Assembly: GCA_024195585.1 (NCBI GenBank)
Contig: SWBL01000108.1
Span: 1 to 64,000, forward strand
Source of the DNA: Aureobasidium sp. EXF-3400
Lineage: Eukaryota; Ascomycota; Dothideomycetes; Dothideales; Saccotheciaceae
Direction: 5' to 3'
DNA length: 64,000 bases
This document shows positions 30,668-40,743 of this stretch, in pieces (positions within the stretch are counted from its first letter, which is position 1; each line of letters opens with the position of its first letter). The translations under genes were made by a program, and so were the position numbers. The notes below the pieces were generated by a model. The model did not search any database and was not told where the DNA came from. It worked only from the letters and a program-made list of their open reading frames with translations.

Positions 30668-33600
30668 ATGGAGACAAGCAGAAGGCCGCGAGGAGCAAAT
30701 TCTCGTGCCCAATCGCGCCCGCTGCCTCCTCCTTTGTCTTTGTCTACGAGTACCGCGGGCCCATCGTCCCTCCCTCTAGACAGGCTTCAGGCTCCATTGC
30801 CTGCAACTCCTCCAGGCCATTCGTACTCGCACTCGCACTCGGCACAGGATGCTTCTTCCCCTCTGACGCCGTCTCAGCCTCCGCAATTGCGACCCGAGTC
30901 GTGGCAATCCGTCACACAAGACTCTGTCCTGGACACTTTGCTGTTGTCGTTTGACCGCATGCCAGGCTCTGCAGCAGGCCTGGCCGAACATCCAAGAAAC
31001 ATGCCTGACCTCGACAGCGACGAGTTCGATCGGAGCAGCACCTCCTTCACCCCGCCGCGAGCCTTCCAGCGCCTGCAACAACGCGTGAGAGGTCACACAT
31101 ACTCGTCCTCCATGTCGCACGACTCCGACACCATCAGCAACACTTCGCAGCTCACCGCACGTATCCGCACCAACAGCCACTCCGGCTCGCGCCCTTCGAC
31201 TGTCGAAAGTATCGACCACGGCTACGGCCAGGTCCTCGGTACTACTCGCAATGGTAGCTACGGGAAGAACGACCCACGCACCCAAGGCACTCCCGAAGTT
31301 GTTTCCAATGGAATCCTGGACCGCGGCCGACCCATACCCAGCATGTTTAGCACCTACGACGTCCACTGTCCCGAACCAAGAGTCCCTGGCGGACCATCAA
31401 AAGCAAACGCAACCAAGGAGCAGGCCTCTACAAACAACTCGGACATCCCGCAGAGCATCCGGGACCAAGCCCTGGAATTTGTGCGACAGTCCAACATGCG
31501 CGCCCAGTCACCCTCCAACATGCTCGACCATCCTCCGACCAATTCTTCCGCATCCATAGCTTCTTCGCTGTCTAAACAATCCTCCCCTCACGATGCTCCG
31601 AAAGAGCGCCCTGGTTTCTTCCGTCGAGTCTTCGGTTCTTCCACACGTACAAATTCCTTTCCAGACCAGCAGCGACCCAATGTCAGAGAACAGTCAGTCC
31701 AAAGCTCTGAACGTACTGCTTCGCCTGTGCCCGCCAAACCTCAACCCACCCCCATCGACCCTCCTCATAATGTTGTTACCAAGAAAGCTTCCTTTTTCAG
31801 ACGTCGTAAGAAGTCGATAACAGATGCCCCGCCGCCTCCACCGCTGCCTAATCCCATTGTTTCCGCTTCCCATCTCAAGGATCCCTCCCCACCTGTAAGT
31901 CCGGGTGCAAGCAGTCTCCGAATGGTCATGGATCGCTATCTCGGCGATTCTGATTGTCAGTGGAACAAAACTGACTCTGACCACCCCAAGCCCGTCGACA
32001 CCCCGATCGGTCAACCTGCTCATGCCAGCATTATCAGCCATGAAACCGACGAGTCTTCGGAACTCGACATATTCCACTCTGGATACACACCTCCACCGGA
32101 TGCGTCTATAAGAAGAGTTGGAGTAGAACCTCTGGAACCACGAGTAACCCCAACCGTCCAGCAACAACCTTTCAAGAGTCCTAAACTGGATGACATGGAG
32201 CGTAACTTTGGCGGAGTGGACGAGCGCCTACAACCCCAACACGCACGTCCGGACTTGCTACAGACCAACTCGTTCTTGTCCGACGAAAGTGACGCCGACG
32301 ACGGCAGAGCTCCTTCGATCATTTCCGCCCTCAGTGATACATATGGACCCCCAGGCGCATTCAGTCCAGTCTCACCACTGGCCACACCCGTAGAAAGATT
32401 TGTCACTTCTCCAACTTCGGACATAGAGAGAGAACATGTATCACCCAGGTCACATTTCTTTGAGCAAGGTCGGGATGGCCTCGGCCTGCCTTTAGAAGGA
32501 ATTAGAGCGCCGCAGAGCTATGTCATATCTAACGACGAAAGCGGTCTGCCCTCGTTTCAGGTCGATGGCCAGATTATTCGGCCATCAGTCGAGGTTGCTA
32601 GAGGTATGCTCGGTACTATTGATGAGCCGACAGCCGATGAGAGAGAACGCGCGCGTCAAATCTATCAAGGCGAGGAACAACACATGCTCAAGGACGAAGC
32701 TGCTCCATGGCTTGGTGACAAAAACCCCGTCAGCGCTCGCACTCTCACCGCATACATGGACTTGTACGACTTTGCCAACCGTAATATTCTCAGTGGCTTG
32801 CGCACACTCTGCGATAGACTCGTGCTGAAAGGAGAAAGTCAACAGGTTGACCGCATTCTAGATGCCTTTTCTAGAAGATGGGACGAGTGTAACCCCTACA
32901 ACGGTTTCAAAGGACCGGGTGTGGTACATGCCATTTGCTATGCGTTGCTACTGCTTAACACAGATCAACATATGGCCGACATACAACACAAGATGACTCG
33001 ATCTGAATTCATCAAAAACACTATGCCGGCAGTCAAGTCAGCAGCCGAAACTGCGACCATTAGACCGACCCGATCTCCGTCAAGGCCCTCGTTACCTTGG
33101 TCGGATACCACACCTAAATCGCCCGACGCAGAAGATGATCGAAGCTCCATTGACTTCAGACGACCAAACAAGCGCCTCTCTTTCAGACCAGGTATGGGTA
33201 GATTTGAGACGGATCCTGGCCCAGGCGAGCATGGAGAATTTGGCTCAATGAACCATTTGGTCTCCCGTCCGTTCGATGGTCCTGAACACAAGTGGTTGAC
33301 AGAAGTGGAGCTGGTGCTCAAGGCTTTTTACAGCTCAATCGTTTCCTTGGCTCTTCCTTTACATGGCTCTCAGAACTCCAGAGAACACCCTGGATCTTCT
33401 CATAGCCCTGCGAATCTGACAGTCGCTGGAAATTTGAGACGCACCGGTTCTGTCATATCCAAAGCACCTTCCGAGGGCTTCTCCTACAGGAGCAAGAGGA
33501 ATAACAGCGCCTTGTCGTCCCATTGGAATGCGTCAAAGAACAGATCTAGACAGAAGGTCTACCCTGCCTCGACTGTTGGCTCAACCCGTACCTCAATCGA

Positions 33601-34900
33601 CGATGGCCAGTCCGTGTGGAGTCCCTCTGCACAAAGCAGTATGTGGAGCAAGATATCTATGGGCAGGACTCAAACCACGATGAGTGTCGAGAGTTTCGCT
33701 GTTCATCCAGACTTCAAGCAGAGCTTAGGATTCACCAATGCTTTATCGCAAGCAATCATCCGCGAAGAAAGTGCAGGTGATACTGAATCTGTCATGAAGA
33801 TTGGCACGGTGCTCGAAGATGAGAGTCTGGAGTTAGCCGGTGCGCCTTGGGCGAAAGAAGGCATGGTTAAGCACAAACACCACCTTGATGGCCCTGAGAA
33901 GAAAGCCAAGGAGCGCAGCTGGAGTGAAACTTTTGCTGTCGTCGAGAAAGGATACCTGCATCTGTTCAACTTCAACCGAACTACGACCAAGATCAACGAT
34001 ATGCGTAGCACTAAGCGCCAAGTACCCAAGGCAGGCAAAGGTGCTGGCGCAGCGCCATCCGTTGTCGGTGGCGGCAACTGGACGGACAACGCGGATGAGA
34101 CTGACCAGTTCCTTCTGAGGCAATCTCTTGCGACTGTCCTACCACACCCGGGCTATAGTAAGACTCGTCCGCATGTCTGGGCATTGAGCTTACCTACTGG
34201 TGCTGTTCATCTTTTCAATGTCGGCACTGCAGAGATTGCGCACGAGTTCGCTTCCACCGTGAACTACTGGTCTGCGCGTCTAAGCAAAGAGCCTTTGGTT
34301 GGTGGTGTCGACAACATCGAATACGGCTGGAGTGATAACATCATCAATCCTGCTCTAATTGGTAACGGCAACGGAGAGCCTCTCACAAAGCCCCAATCCA
34401 GAGCTGGAGGCAATCACATACATTCAGCCTCCATCAACAGTCTCGGTAAACAGAGCATGCAGTCAACTGTCCGTGGCTCTTTTGACCAGACCTTCGGATC
34501 GAGATCCAGACTTCCCGGAGATCGCGCTCACATCGCTGACTGGAAGCCTCCCGCCGCATCGATGTTGCCCTCACAATTACTCGAAATCGATCAACTTCGC
34601 AGTCTCAAAACATATGTTACCTCAGTAGAGAATGAACTGGAGCGACACAATGAGTTGCGAAGTGCTGTAAACCTCGCCTACACCAATCACTATGGCCAAA
34701 ACTGGAACAAGGTCACCAGCAATTGGGAGAAGAAAAGTGCCTATCTTCTGCGCGAGGTCGTCAAGTTCACAACTTATATCGAAGCTCTTGACCGAGCAGG
34801 CCGTGCTAAAGAAAAGGTCTACGACGAACGACTTGCTCGCGAACAAGAAAGAGCTACCCTGAACTCCAAGGACGGCAAGAAAGAGAATGTCAAAGCCTGA
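30668..34900 (+). CDS. SYT1: SYT1-like ARF guanine nucleotide exchange factor (Sec7 + PH)
   Basis: Peripheral membrane GEF that loads GTP on ARF/ARL GTPases at Golgi/endosomal or plasma membranes. It is a single exon of 1410 aa. The N-terminal half (residues 1-640) is disordered, Ser/Pro-rich, with basic patches (RRRKKS). The Sec7 domain is at about 650-790 (NPVSARTLTAYMDLYDF, ILDAFSRRWDECNPYNGF, HAICYALLLLNTDQHM). The catalytic glutamic-finger region normally sits before helix 7; I cannot assign the residue with certainty, and the segment KGESQQVDRILDAFSRR aligns with it. A PH domain is at about 1065-1210 (KHKHHLDGPEKKAKERSWSE, KGYLHLFNF). The C-terminal 110 residues are helical and charged. 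The start at 30668 is the first ATG in frame. The size and order (long N-terminus, Sec7, PH) match the yeast Syt1 group. Confidence 0.91.
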   Translation: METSRRPRGANSRAQSRPLPPPLSLSTSTAGPSSLPLDRLQAPLPATPPGHSYSHSHSAQDASSPLTPSQPPQLRPESWQSVTQDSVLDTLLLSFDRMPGSAAGLAEHPRNMPDLDSDEFDRSSTSFTPPRAFQRLQQRVRGHTYSSSMSHDSDTISNTSQLTARIRTNSHSGSRPSTVESIDHGYGQVLGTTRNGSYGKNDPRTQGTPEVVSNGILDRGRPIPSMFSTYDVHCPEPRVPGGPSKANATKEQASTNNSDIPQSIRDQALEFVRQSNMRAQSPSNMLDHPPTNSSASIASSLSKQSSPHDAPKERPGFFRRVFGSSTRTNSFPDQQRPNVREQSVQSSERTASPVPAKPQPTPIDPPHNVVTKKASFFRRRKKSITDAPPPPPLPNPIVSASHLKDPSPPVSPGASSLRMVMDRYLGDSDCQWNKTDSDHPKPVDTPIGQPAHASIISHETDESSELDIFHSGYTPPPDASIRRVGVEPLEPRVTPTVQQQPFKSPKLDDMERNFGGVDERLQPQHARPDLLQTNSFLSDESDADDGRAPSIISALSDTYGPPGAFSPVSPLATPVERFVTSPTSDIEREHVSPRSHFFEQGRDGLGLPLEGIRAPQSYVISNDESGLPSFQVDGQIIRPSVEVARGMLGTIDEPTADERERARQIYQGEEQHMLKDEAAPWLGDKNPVSARTLTAYMDLYDFANRNILSGLRTLCDRLVLKGESQQVDRILDAFSRRWDECNPYNGFKGPGVVHAICYALLLLNTDQHMADIQHKMTRSEFIKNTMPAVKSAAETATIRPTRSPSRPSLPWSDTTPKSPDAEDDRSSIDFRRPNKRLSFRPGMGRFETDPGPGEHGEFGSMNHLVSRPFDGPEHKWLTEVELVLKAFYSSIVSLALPLHGSQNSREHPGSSHSPANLTVAGNLRRTGSVISKAPSEGFSYRSKRNNSALSSHWNASKNRSRQKVYPASTVGSTRTSIDDGQSVWSPSAQSSMWSKISMGRTQTTMSVESFAVHPDFKQSLGFTNALSQAIIREESAGDTESVMKIGTVLEDESLELAGAPWAKEGMVKHKHHLDGPEKKAKERSWSETFAVVEKGYLHLFNFNRTTTKINDMRSTKRQVPKAGKGAGAAPSVVGGGNWTDNADETDQFLLRQSLATVLPHPGYSKTRPHVWALSLPTGAVHLFNVGTAEIAHEFASTVNYWSARLSKEPLVGGVDNIEYGWSDNIINPALIGNGNGEPLTKPQSRAGGNHIHSASINSLGKQSMQSTVRGSFDQTFGSRSRLPGDRAHIADWKPPAASMLPSQLLEIDQLRSLKTYVTSVENELERHNELRSAVNLAYTNHYGQNWNKVTSNWEKKSAYLLREVVKFTTYIEALDRAGRAKEKVYDERLAREQERATLNSKDGKKENVKA

Positions 34901-35922
34901 TCGACGACCTCTTTTCCCCCTTCCATTTTCTTCTTCTTCACAACTACCCCTTTTCTCATCGTTTTCTTTTTCCTCTATTCATCATCAGGAGATGCTTATG
35001 TCTATTGTCTTTGTTTTTTCTGTTCAATCATGCATGTTTGTCACGTCCCGAGGATACCCAGCTTTAACTCATTGTTTTATGTATAATTTATTGAATACCC
35101 TTCTCTCTTCTATCATGTCCCAACCTTTTCTCGAACATAAAGAGACTACATGACTTTTGGATCATGTAAATCCCATGTACTGAATTCTGTCACTTTCATC
35201 CTGCTCTTACGATAATATGTAGGCAGAGTTGAAAGCCATTAAAACGCATAGATCTTTGTGGACGGTAGCAAAGGTCCACAGAGAGTCGATCGTATCATGA
35301 CTCTCGATGGAAACTCTCTATATTACTAAAGTAACTGTGCATTTGTATAGCTGTCTGCGTGATATATCTTTGCAACATGGGGAGGTAGCAGAGTGAAGCA
35401 CTGTACTCTAACCTGCTTTTCTGTTTTTTCCCCTTTTCCTCTTTCTACAGTCGTTTATTCAAATCGCACAGTGACAAAGCACAAAGGTAATCAGAGGGAA
35501 AGAAAATTACAAGAGAATCTTTCTTTTCGTGTAATATCGAAGATGGAAACGATGATAAGGGAAAAAAGCGATTAGACTACTGTATAGATAAAGCAATACT
35601 GTAGTGGTAATGGAGTTTGAGAAATAAAGAACAGTGCAAACAGATCCAAACTAAAATTGAGGATAACGGAAATGCGAAACAGTGCAAAGAAATAGCTATA
35701 ACCAAAGAAAGGAGAGAAATACATCGCAGAAATTCGAGACCAGTACCAGTAAGCAAATACATAAACCTCATGTTGTCGAAGCATGTCAGTGTCTTCGATG
35801 TAGGGGTCATCTTGGGACTAATGACTTTGAACAGAGCAAAGGGCCGAGGACCGAGAGTGTTGGGAAGGTTTTCTAAGGCTCAAGGTTTGGAGACCAGGTT
35901 CTCACAGCAATCGGCGTCTGGA
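34901..35922. other. Intergenic between convergent genes, holds a conserved block
   Basis: The first 80 bp are strongly pyrimidine-rich on the plus strand, typical of a 3' untranslated region. A block at 35303-35388 is related to sequence upstream of the BTB genes at 58-59 kb (see the repeat entry). No coding gene is seen. Confidence 0.5.
35303..35388 (+). repeat. Dispersed conserved block, copy A
   Basis: Three sub-blocks, CTCGATGGAA, TGTGCATTTxTATAGCT and TGCA..GGGGAGGTAG, occur here and at 58271-58355 with identical spacers of 23 and 18 nt, apart from a one-base indel near the end. The surroundings (AAGGTC..AGAGAG on the left) are also weakly related, so the two are homologous and not chance. 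Function unknown. Confidence 0.7.
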
Positions 35923-38358
35923 TCATAACTTCCCAGACAACCATTCTGCTGGATCGTCATCGGGGTCATAGTCCTCTGGATCATCATCTTCTTCGTCGTC
36001 ATCGGAATCATAGTCATCTACATCGTCGAAATATTCCAGACCGTAACCTGGTGCTGGAAGCCATGATGGATGACCGGGAGCCGTATAGAATACTCCATCG
36101 TCAGTATCTTCGTCCTCGTCATCATCTTCCTGATCCTCAAGATCTTCCCGCCCAGAGGGGACAGTGTAGTACACACTACCGCCATCATCTTCATGCTCGT
36201 CACCCTCAGTATCTACCAGCCCCCCCAGTGATGGCGGTATTGGGAGCCCTGGAAAGTCTGATGAATGATAATCGTATCCGCTGCTGGTAGTTGGTGGTAT
36301 CGGAAGTTCTGGGAAATCCGAGGAATGATAATGGAACATGGCGTCAGGGTCATCGTCGCCCTCGTCATCGTCGCCCTCGTCATCGTCGTCCTCGTCCTCG
36401 TCACCCTCTCCTTGATCGTCAACAGCTTCCGAGCCCTCAGGTGGTAATAACCATGGGGGCGCATCGGAGGAAGTCTTAGGGTATGCACCGTGGACACCGT
36501 GGTCGCCGTGGTCACCATGATCGTCATCCTCACCGCCGTTGTCGTCGTCGTCGTCATCGTCCTCACCATCGTCATCTTCATCAGGAGCATCCTCCATAAC
36601 AACATCGCTATCCCACTTCGTAGCACGCGTAGAAGTCCCTAGCTCTGCAGTCCCTATCCTCAACTTACTGAAACCAATGCTTGCAGTGTGACCCTCAAGT
36701 TCATAGTCCAGTGGTTTCAGATACCTCCCATGCGAATCAATCACTGGAAGGTCATCTGTGGCCCAGAACCCGCCCTTTCCAGGATACTCGAGATCATACC
36801 TTTCTTCAGGAAACACTCCTAGATGGAAGAACTTTGCGGCCTTGTCTGCATCCCAAGCGCGTGCATAGAGGTTAGCATCTTCCATGCGTTTCCGCTTTTT
36901 TGTCGATGCGGCGTCTGCAGCTGCAGTTTCGCTGGCTGTTGGTGAAGTTGTGCTGGCTGGCGGCGCGGTCGCCGCATGTTTCGCTTGTTGACGTTCTTGC
37001 TCCTCGAACCAGGCGTCGCTGCCAAAATTGCGCATGTTGTGACTGAAACACCGCCACATGGGATTATGGTCGATCATATCAAGCAATTGCCTTGCTGTCG
37101 CTCGATGATCTGGCCTGAATCTCAAGCATGAAGCCACTGCCTCTCTGAGTTGCCAGGAATAGAATTGACCAGGGAGTTGACCGTTCCAGTTCTGTATGTT
37201 AGGCTCCAGATCAGAGCCTCTGTAGGACAGATCATTGAAGTGCTTAGCCAACTTCATCATTGCTTCGATCACTCTTCCAATCTGCCAGACGTTCGTCCAC
37301 TCACTGATCGGATACCGTTCATGTTCATGTCCGAATACACTAGGTCGGATCACCTCCGGAGGACAGTAACCCCGCGTCATCTGGTATGCAAGGTTGCCAG
37401 TCCTATTTTTTCTATCTTTTGGGTTGGTTATGCCTAGAGCAAAAAGGTCAGCAAGTCTGTGAAGGTTGGTGGAGTAGGATACAGGTCTGTCCGAACATAT
37501 TACTTAATCTCGAATACAGTTTAGCAGCCTCGACTGTACAGCATTGATTCAAGCAAGATTCATGGATGATCTGTAGAGGTCATAATGTGAAGCAAACTTA
37601 CATGCACCTCCAAGATCAGCAATATGGGCCCTTGGGTAGATGGGGAAGGTGGAGGTTTGGTTTGGTCGGGCGAGTAGTATGTTATCTGGCTTCATGTCGA
37701 AGACGACGATAACGTCTGATTCGTCGCTCCCCGGACGCTTCCTGACTTGTTCGGTCAACTGCTCAGCTCCAGTCAACAAGCAGTGGAGAGTGTGCCAAAT
37801 GAAAGGCTCTGGGATTCCCCTTTGCTTTTGGCCATGAGCCACAATGAGATGGTACAGATCACCATATTCATAAAAAGGCATATACAATCTCCACTGGTTG
37901 TACTCCGGACGAACGCTGACACGTTTTCTTCGGTAGCCCCAGAGTGGTACGGAGTAGATCTCTTCGTTCGAGTAGGGTTCGGTCATGATTCCTTGGAGAT
38001 AGGCTTCCTTGAGAAATCTCCTGTCGATATTCGCGTGTCCTCTCTCAGTGGCCCACAAATCAACACCAAAGTCCATGCCTTTGCGAACAAGAGTGGAGTA
38101 AACGTTCGAGTAGGCATCCTTCTCTTGGGTAGGGTTTTTGTCGAAGGTGTCTTTGATGGCACAATTTTCTATGGGCCTGCGGGTGTTCTTATCGATACAA
38201 ATCCACATACTGACTTCACCATAAGAGCCTCCGCCAAGTCTATACGCGCCAATCCATTCCAAGTCGTCCTTTGGCCCGTTAGTGACATGTACAAGGCCTG
38301 ACCTGTCTGCAAGGATGCTGGCTTGCTGTGCAGCGGTAAATTTCCGTGGTCTAGACAT
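35923..38358 (-). CDS. Divergent protein kinase with long acidic C-terminal tail
   Basis: Two exons (38358-37602 and 37433-35923) with a 168-bp intron (37434-37601, GTAAGT..TAG) encode 755 aa. The kinase fold is clear: Gly loop GGGSYGEV (42-49), Lys69 in CAIKD, and a catalytic loop VVFDMKPDNIL with Asp221, Lys223 and Asn226 (HRD is replaced by VFD). The metal motif is DLGG (248-251) instead of DFG, followed by TRGYCPPEV as the APE-like block. These retained residues suggest an active enzyme of a fungus-specific family. After the lobe end (about 350) come an Ala/Ser/Thr linker, a basic KKRKRME patch that may be a nuclear signal, and a very acidic tail with Asp/Glu runs and a duplicated peptide (YHSSDFPxLPIPP, about 36237-36334). 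The intron is longer than its neighbours' introns, and a hidden micro-exon cannot be excluded. Confidence 0.87.
36237..36334 (-). repeat. Internal coding duplication in the kinase tail
   Basis: Two adjacent copies encode YHSSDFPELPIPP and YHSSDFPGLPIPP, separated by a short Thr/Ser/Gly spacer. The DNA copies are still similar (GGAAATCCGAGGAATGATAA versus GGAAAGTCTGATGAATGATAA), so the duplication is fairly recent. Confidence 0.7.
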
Positions 38359-39087
38359 GATGACGATAGTAGGGATGTGATGGTTGAGATGATTCAATAT
38401 TGAAAGATGGTGCGGTGGTCGCTTCTTGAGCGAGACTCGAGGTCATACCGATAGCCTTTTCCGCTTCCGGGCAGTCATTGTGTGTCATACTCGGTATGTG
38501 GTTGAATTGAATGGGCGAGGACAAAGGCCAGAAAGGCTGATGTCTGGTAAGACAAAGTTGAGGATTGTGATGATTAGTTCATTGTTTGATGGCAGCAGTT
38601 CCGCATCCGGACATATTGATTACGTCGAGGCGGAAAAGCTGGATTTTCACATAGAGGTCTCGTATAGACATGTCTGCATCTTTTTCCAAGAAATTGTTGA
38701 AACATCTTGACACGTTGAAGGCAAAGGTGGTTGTGGAGGGTATGGTAAAGCGTTATGCCCGGTAAAGGAAATCATGGTAGCAGAGGGAAAGCCGTGGTGT
38801 GCATTTGACGAAATGCAAAGAATTGACTAAACGACAAGGAAGATCCGAAGAGACAACCGGGTAGCTTCAAGGGAAAGGATCAGTGTGATAGAAATAGCGC
38901 GGACACAGTAGAATGAGGAAGTGTAACATTAGTAGTTGGAAGGAAGGAGGTGTCGGTCGGCAGTGCTCACCGCCTTTGGTCGTACCCCAGATTTCGTGAC
39001 CGAAACATCATCATCACCATCAATCTTCATCTTCAAGCAACAGCAGACAAGTCAACTCTGCTCTTTCCACACACAAACACAGCCATC
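38359..39087. other. Divergent promoter region, kinase and ClpP genes
   Basis: About 730 bp with no supported gene. Short frames on the plus strand have no family features. Confidence 0.5.
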
Positions 39088-39855
39088 ATGACGATAACCC
39101 TACTCCCACGCCTCAGCGCACAACGCGCCCTCAGAACAATAACCACCACACGCGCACCCATCTCAACAACAGCAACCCGAAGCTTCATGACCCTCCCACC
39201 CCACCCGCCCACCAACCGTGACACACCCTCCCAACCACCCCGAGGCGCCATGCCCATGCCCTTCGTCACCGAAACCGTAGGCGGAGGCTGGCACACCTAT
39301 GACATTTTCTCTCGCCTCCTCCGCGAACGCATCATCTGCTTAAACGGCGAAGTCGACGAAACAATTTCCGCCTCGATAGTCGCTCAATTACTTTTCCTCG
39401 AAGCCGATGCACCTCAAAAGCCTATCTCGCTATACATCAATTCTCCGGGTGGAATGGTGACGGCTGGATTGGCGATTTACGATACCATGACTTATATCCG
39501 CAGCCCCGTAAGCACGATATGCATGGGTCAAGCTGCTTCGATGGGGAGTTTGTTGTTGTGTGGTGGTGCTGAGGGACAGAGATACACACTTCCTCATTCA
39601 AGGATTATGATTCATCAAGTCAGTGGTGGATACCAAGGTCAAGCTTCTGATATCGCCATCCATGCAAAGGAAATTTTGCGCGTGCGTGAGCAGTTGAATG
39701 AGATTTATCTCAAGCATTTGACCAAGAAACATACCATGGAGGAGATTCAAAAGTACATGGAGAGGGATTACTTTATGAGTGCTAAAGAGGCCCTGGAGTT
39801 TGGTATCGTGGATAAGATTTTGGAGAGGAGGGAGCAGATTGGTGAAGGAAGGTAG
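39088..39855 (+). CDS. clpP: Mitochondrial ATP-dependent Clp protease proteolytic subunit
   Basis: Serine peptidase (family S14) of the mitochondrial matrix; it forms a tetradecamer that works with ClpX. Intronless, 255 aa. The first 50 residues are Arg/Thr-rich with no acidic residues, a typical mitochondrial presequence. The core begins at [20 protein letters not shown]. The catalytic Ser is in [12 protein letters not shown] (about residue 153), the His in SRIMIHQ (about 176) and the Asp in MERDYFM (about 225). SLYINSPGG, the oxyanion-hole strand, is intact. Length without the presequence matches bacterial ClpP (about 200 aa). The gene is absent from baker's yeast but common in filamentous fungi. 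Confidence 0.96.
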   Translation: MTITLLPRLSAQRALRTITTTRAPISTTATRSFMTLPPHPPTNRDTPSQPPRGAMPMPFVTETVGGGWHTYDIFSRLLRERIICLNGEVDETISASIVAQLLFLEADAPQKPISLYINSPGGMVTAGLAIYDTMTYIRSPVSTICMGQAASMGSLLLCGGAEGQRYTLPHSRIMIHQVSGGYQGQASDIAIHAKEILRVREQLNEIYLKHLTKKHTMEEIQKYMERDYFMSAKEALEFGIVDKILERREQIGEGR

Positions 39856-40473
39856 ATGTGCCGATCGATTACGACTTTTGCGTGGCATGCTGAGTGACAT
39901 CAACTCGCTATAATATCTATGCATCCAGTGTATACTATATCTCAGCTCAATCAAGCTGCAACAAACCAAACAGCGAGCATAAACTCTGTTCATGCCAAAC
40001 CTGATATCCATGTCAACCGAATCTTTGGTCTGCCTCACTATTCCCAATCCGCCAATCACGCGCATCAATGATCCCACCCAGCATTCCTTCACCTCAGATA
40101 GATTAACGTAGATCCAGGCTATGCAATGCACTTTGTGTCTCAGCCTTGTGGGATTTGCATTGTCCTAATTCCTGCAAGGCCAACCACCACATCCATTGCT
40201 CCACAACATGTCAACAGTCTACCATACTTTTCCATCTCGGACCAGGATAACAAGCGCTGTATGCGCCTGACTCGCCGAAGTGATATGCGCTTAACTCGCG
40301 ATTCCTCGCCTGGACCTTCGACTTTGGGGTATACGCTTGACTCGCTCCCACGTCAACTCCAAGGTCTGGAATGGCACGCAATGGTGTTCGCGTCACTTTT
40401 AGGCCGCCTGCTGTTCCTGTTTCAGGAGGTGGATCTGCATGTCTCGCTTATTATGGTTCGAGAATACGAGCGT
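39856..40473. other. Intergenic with short RLTR-type repeats
   Basis: No gene is supported. Three related 15-mers occur at 40261 (ATGCGCCTGACTCGC), 40287 (ATGCGCTTAACTCGC) and about 40333 (ATACGCTTGACTCGC), in the same orientation at irregular spacing. Confidence 0.5.
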
Positions 40474-40743
40474 CTAGTTCTTGTTGAAGGCATTATAGTA
40501 TTGACTGATATAGGTAGGTATTTGCTGTGCTGAAATCCAAAGCTCGTGATGACTGGGTATACAAAGATAGTGAAAAGAGAAAAAAAGAACATCCCACGTA
40601 AAGCCGTCCGTAGAAGCTGGGTTGATTATAACCATATATCTGTAGAACAAAGAAAAAAGACCATCCGACATGAAAACGTCCGTAGAAGCTGGGTTGACTA
40701 TAGCCAAATATTCGTTCAGAAAAAGAGGAAGAGAGGACGTAAA
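40474..40743 (-). other. In-frame open stretch downstream of the receptor stop codon
   Basis: Directly after the TGA at 40746-40744 the same frame stays open for 89 codons. It encodes a hydrophobic-aromatic segment with NPASTDxF repeated. The open stretch covers the 72-bp tandem repeat at 40591-40734. It may be a readthrough extension, a former C-terminus cut by a nonsense change, or coincidence (a repeat whose period is a multiple of 3 stays open easily). There is no evidence for expression. Confidence 0.35.
40591..40734. repeat. 72-bp tandem repeat, two copies
   Basis: Copy 1 is 40591-40662 and copy 2 is 40663-40734. The shared core is CGTCCGTAGAAGCTGGGTTG, with divergent ends. A weaker third fragment may precede it (CTGGGTATAC at about 40553). 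The period is exactly 24 codons. Confidence 0.8.

Noticed and set aside
36018..36626. Met/Thr-rich frames within the kinase tail region
   Set aside because: These are shadows of the Asp/Glu-rich tail in other frames.
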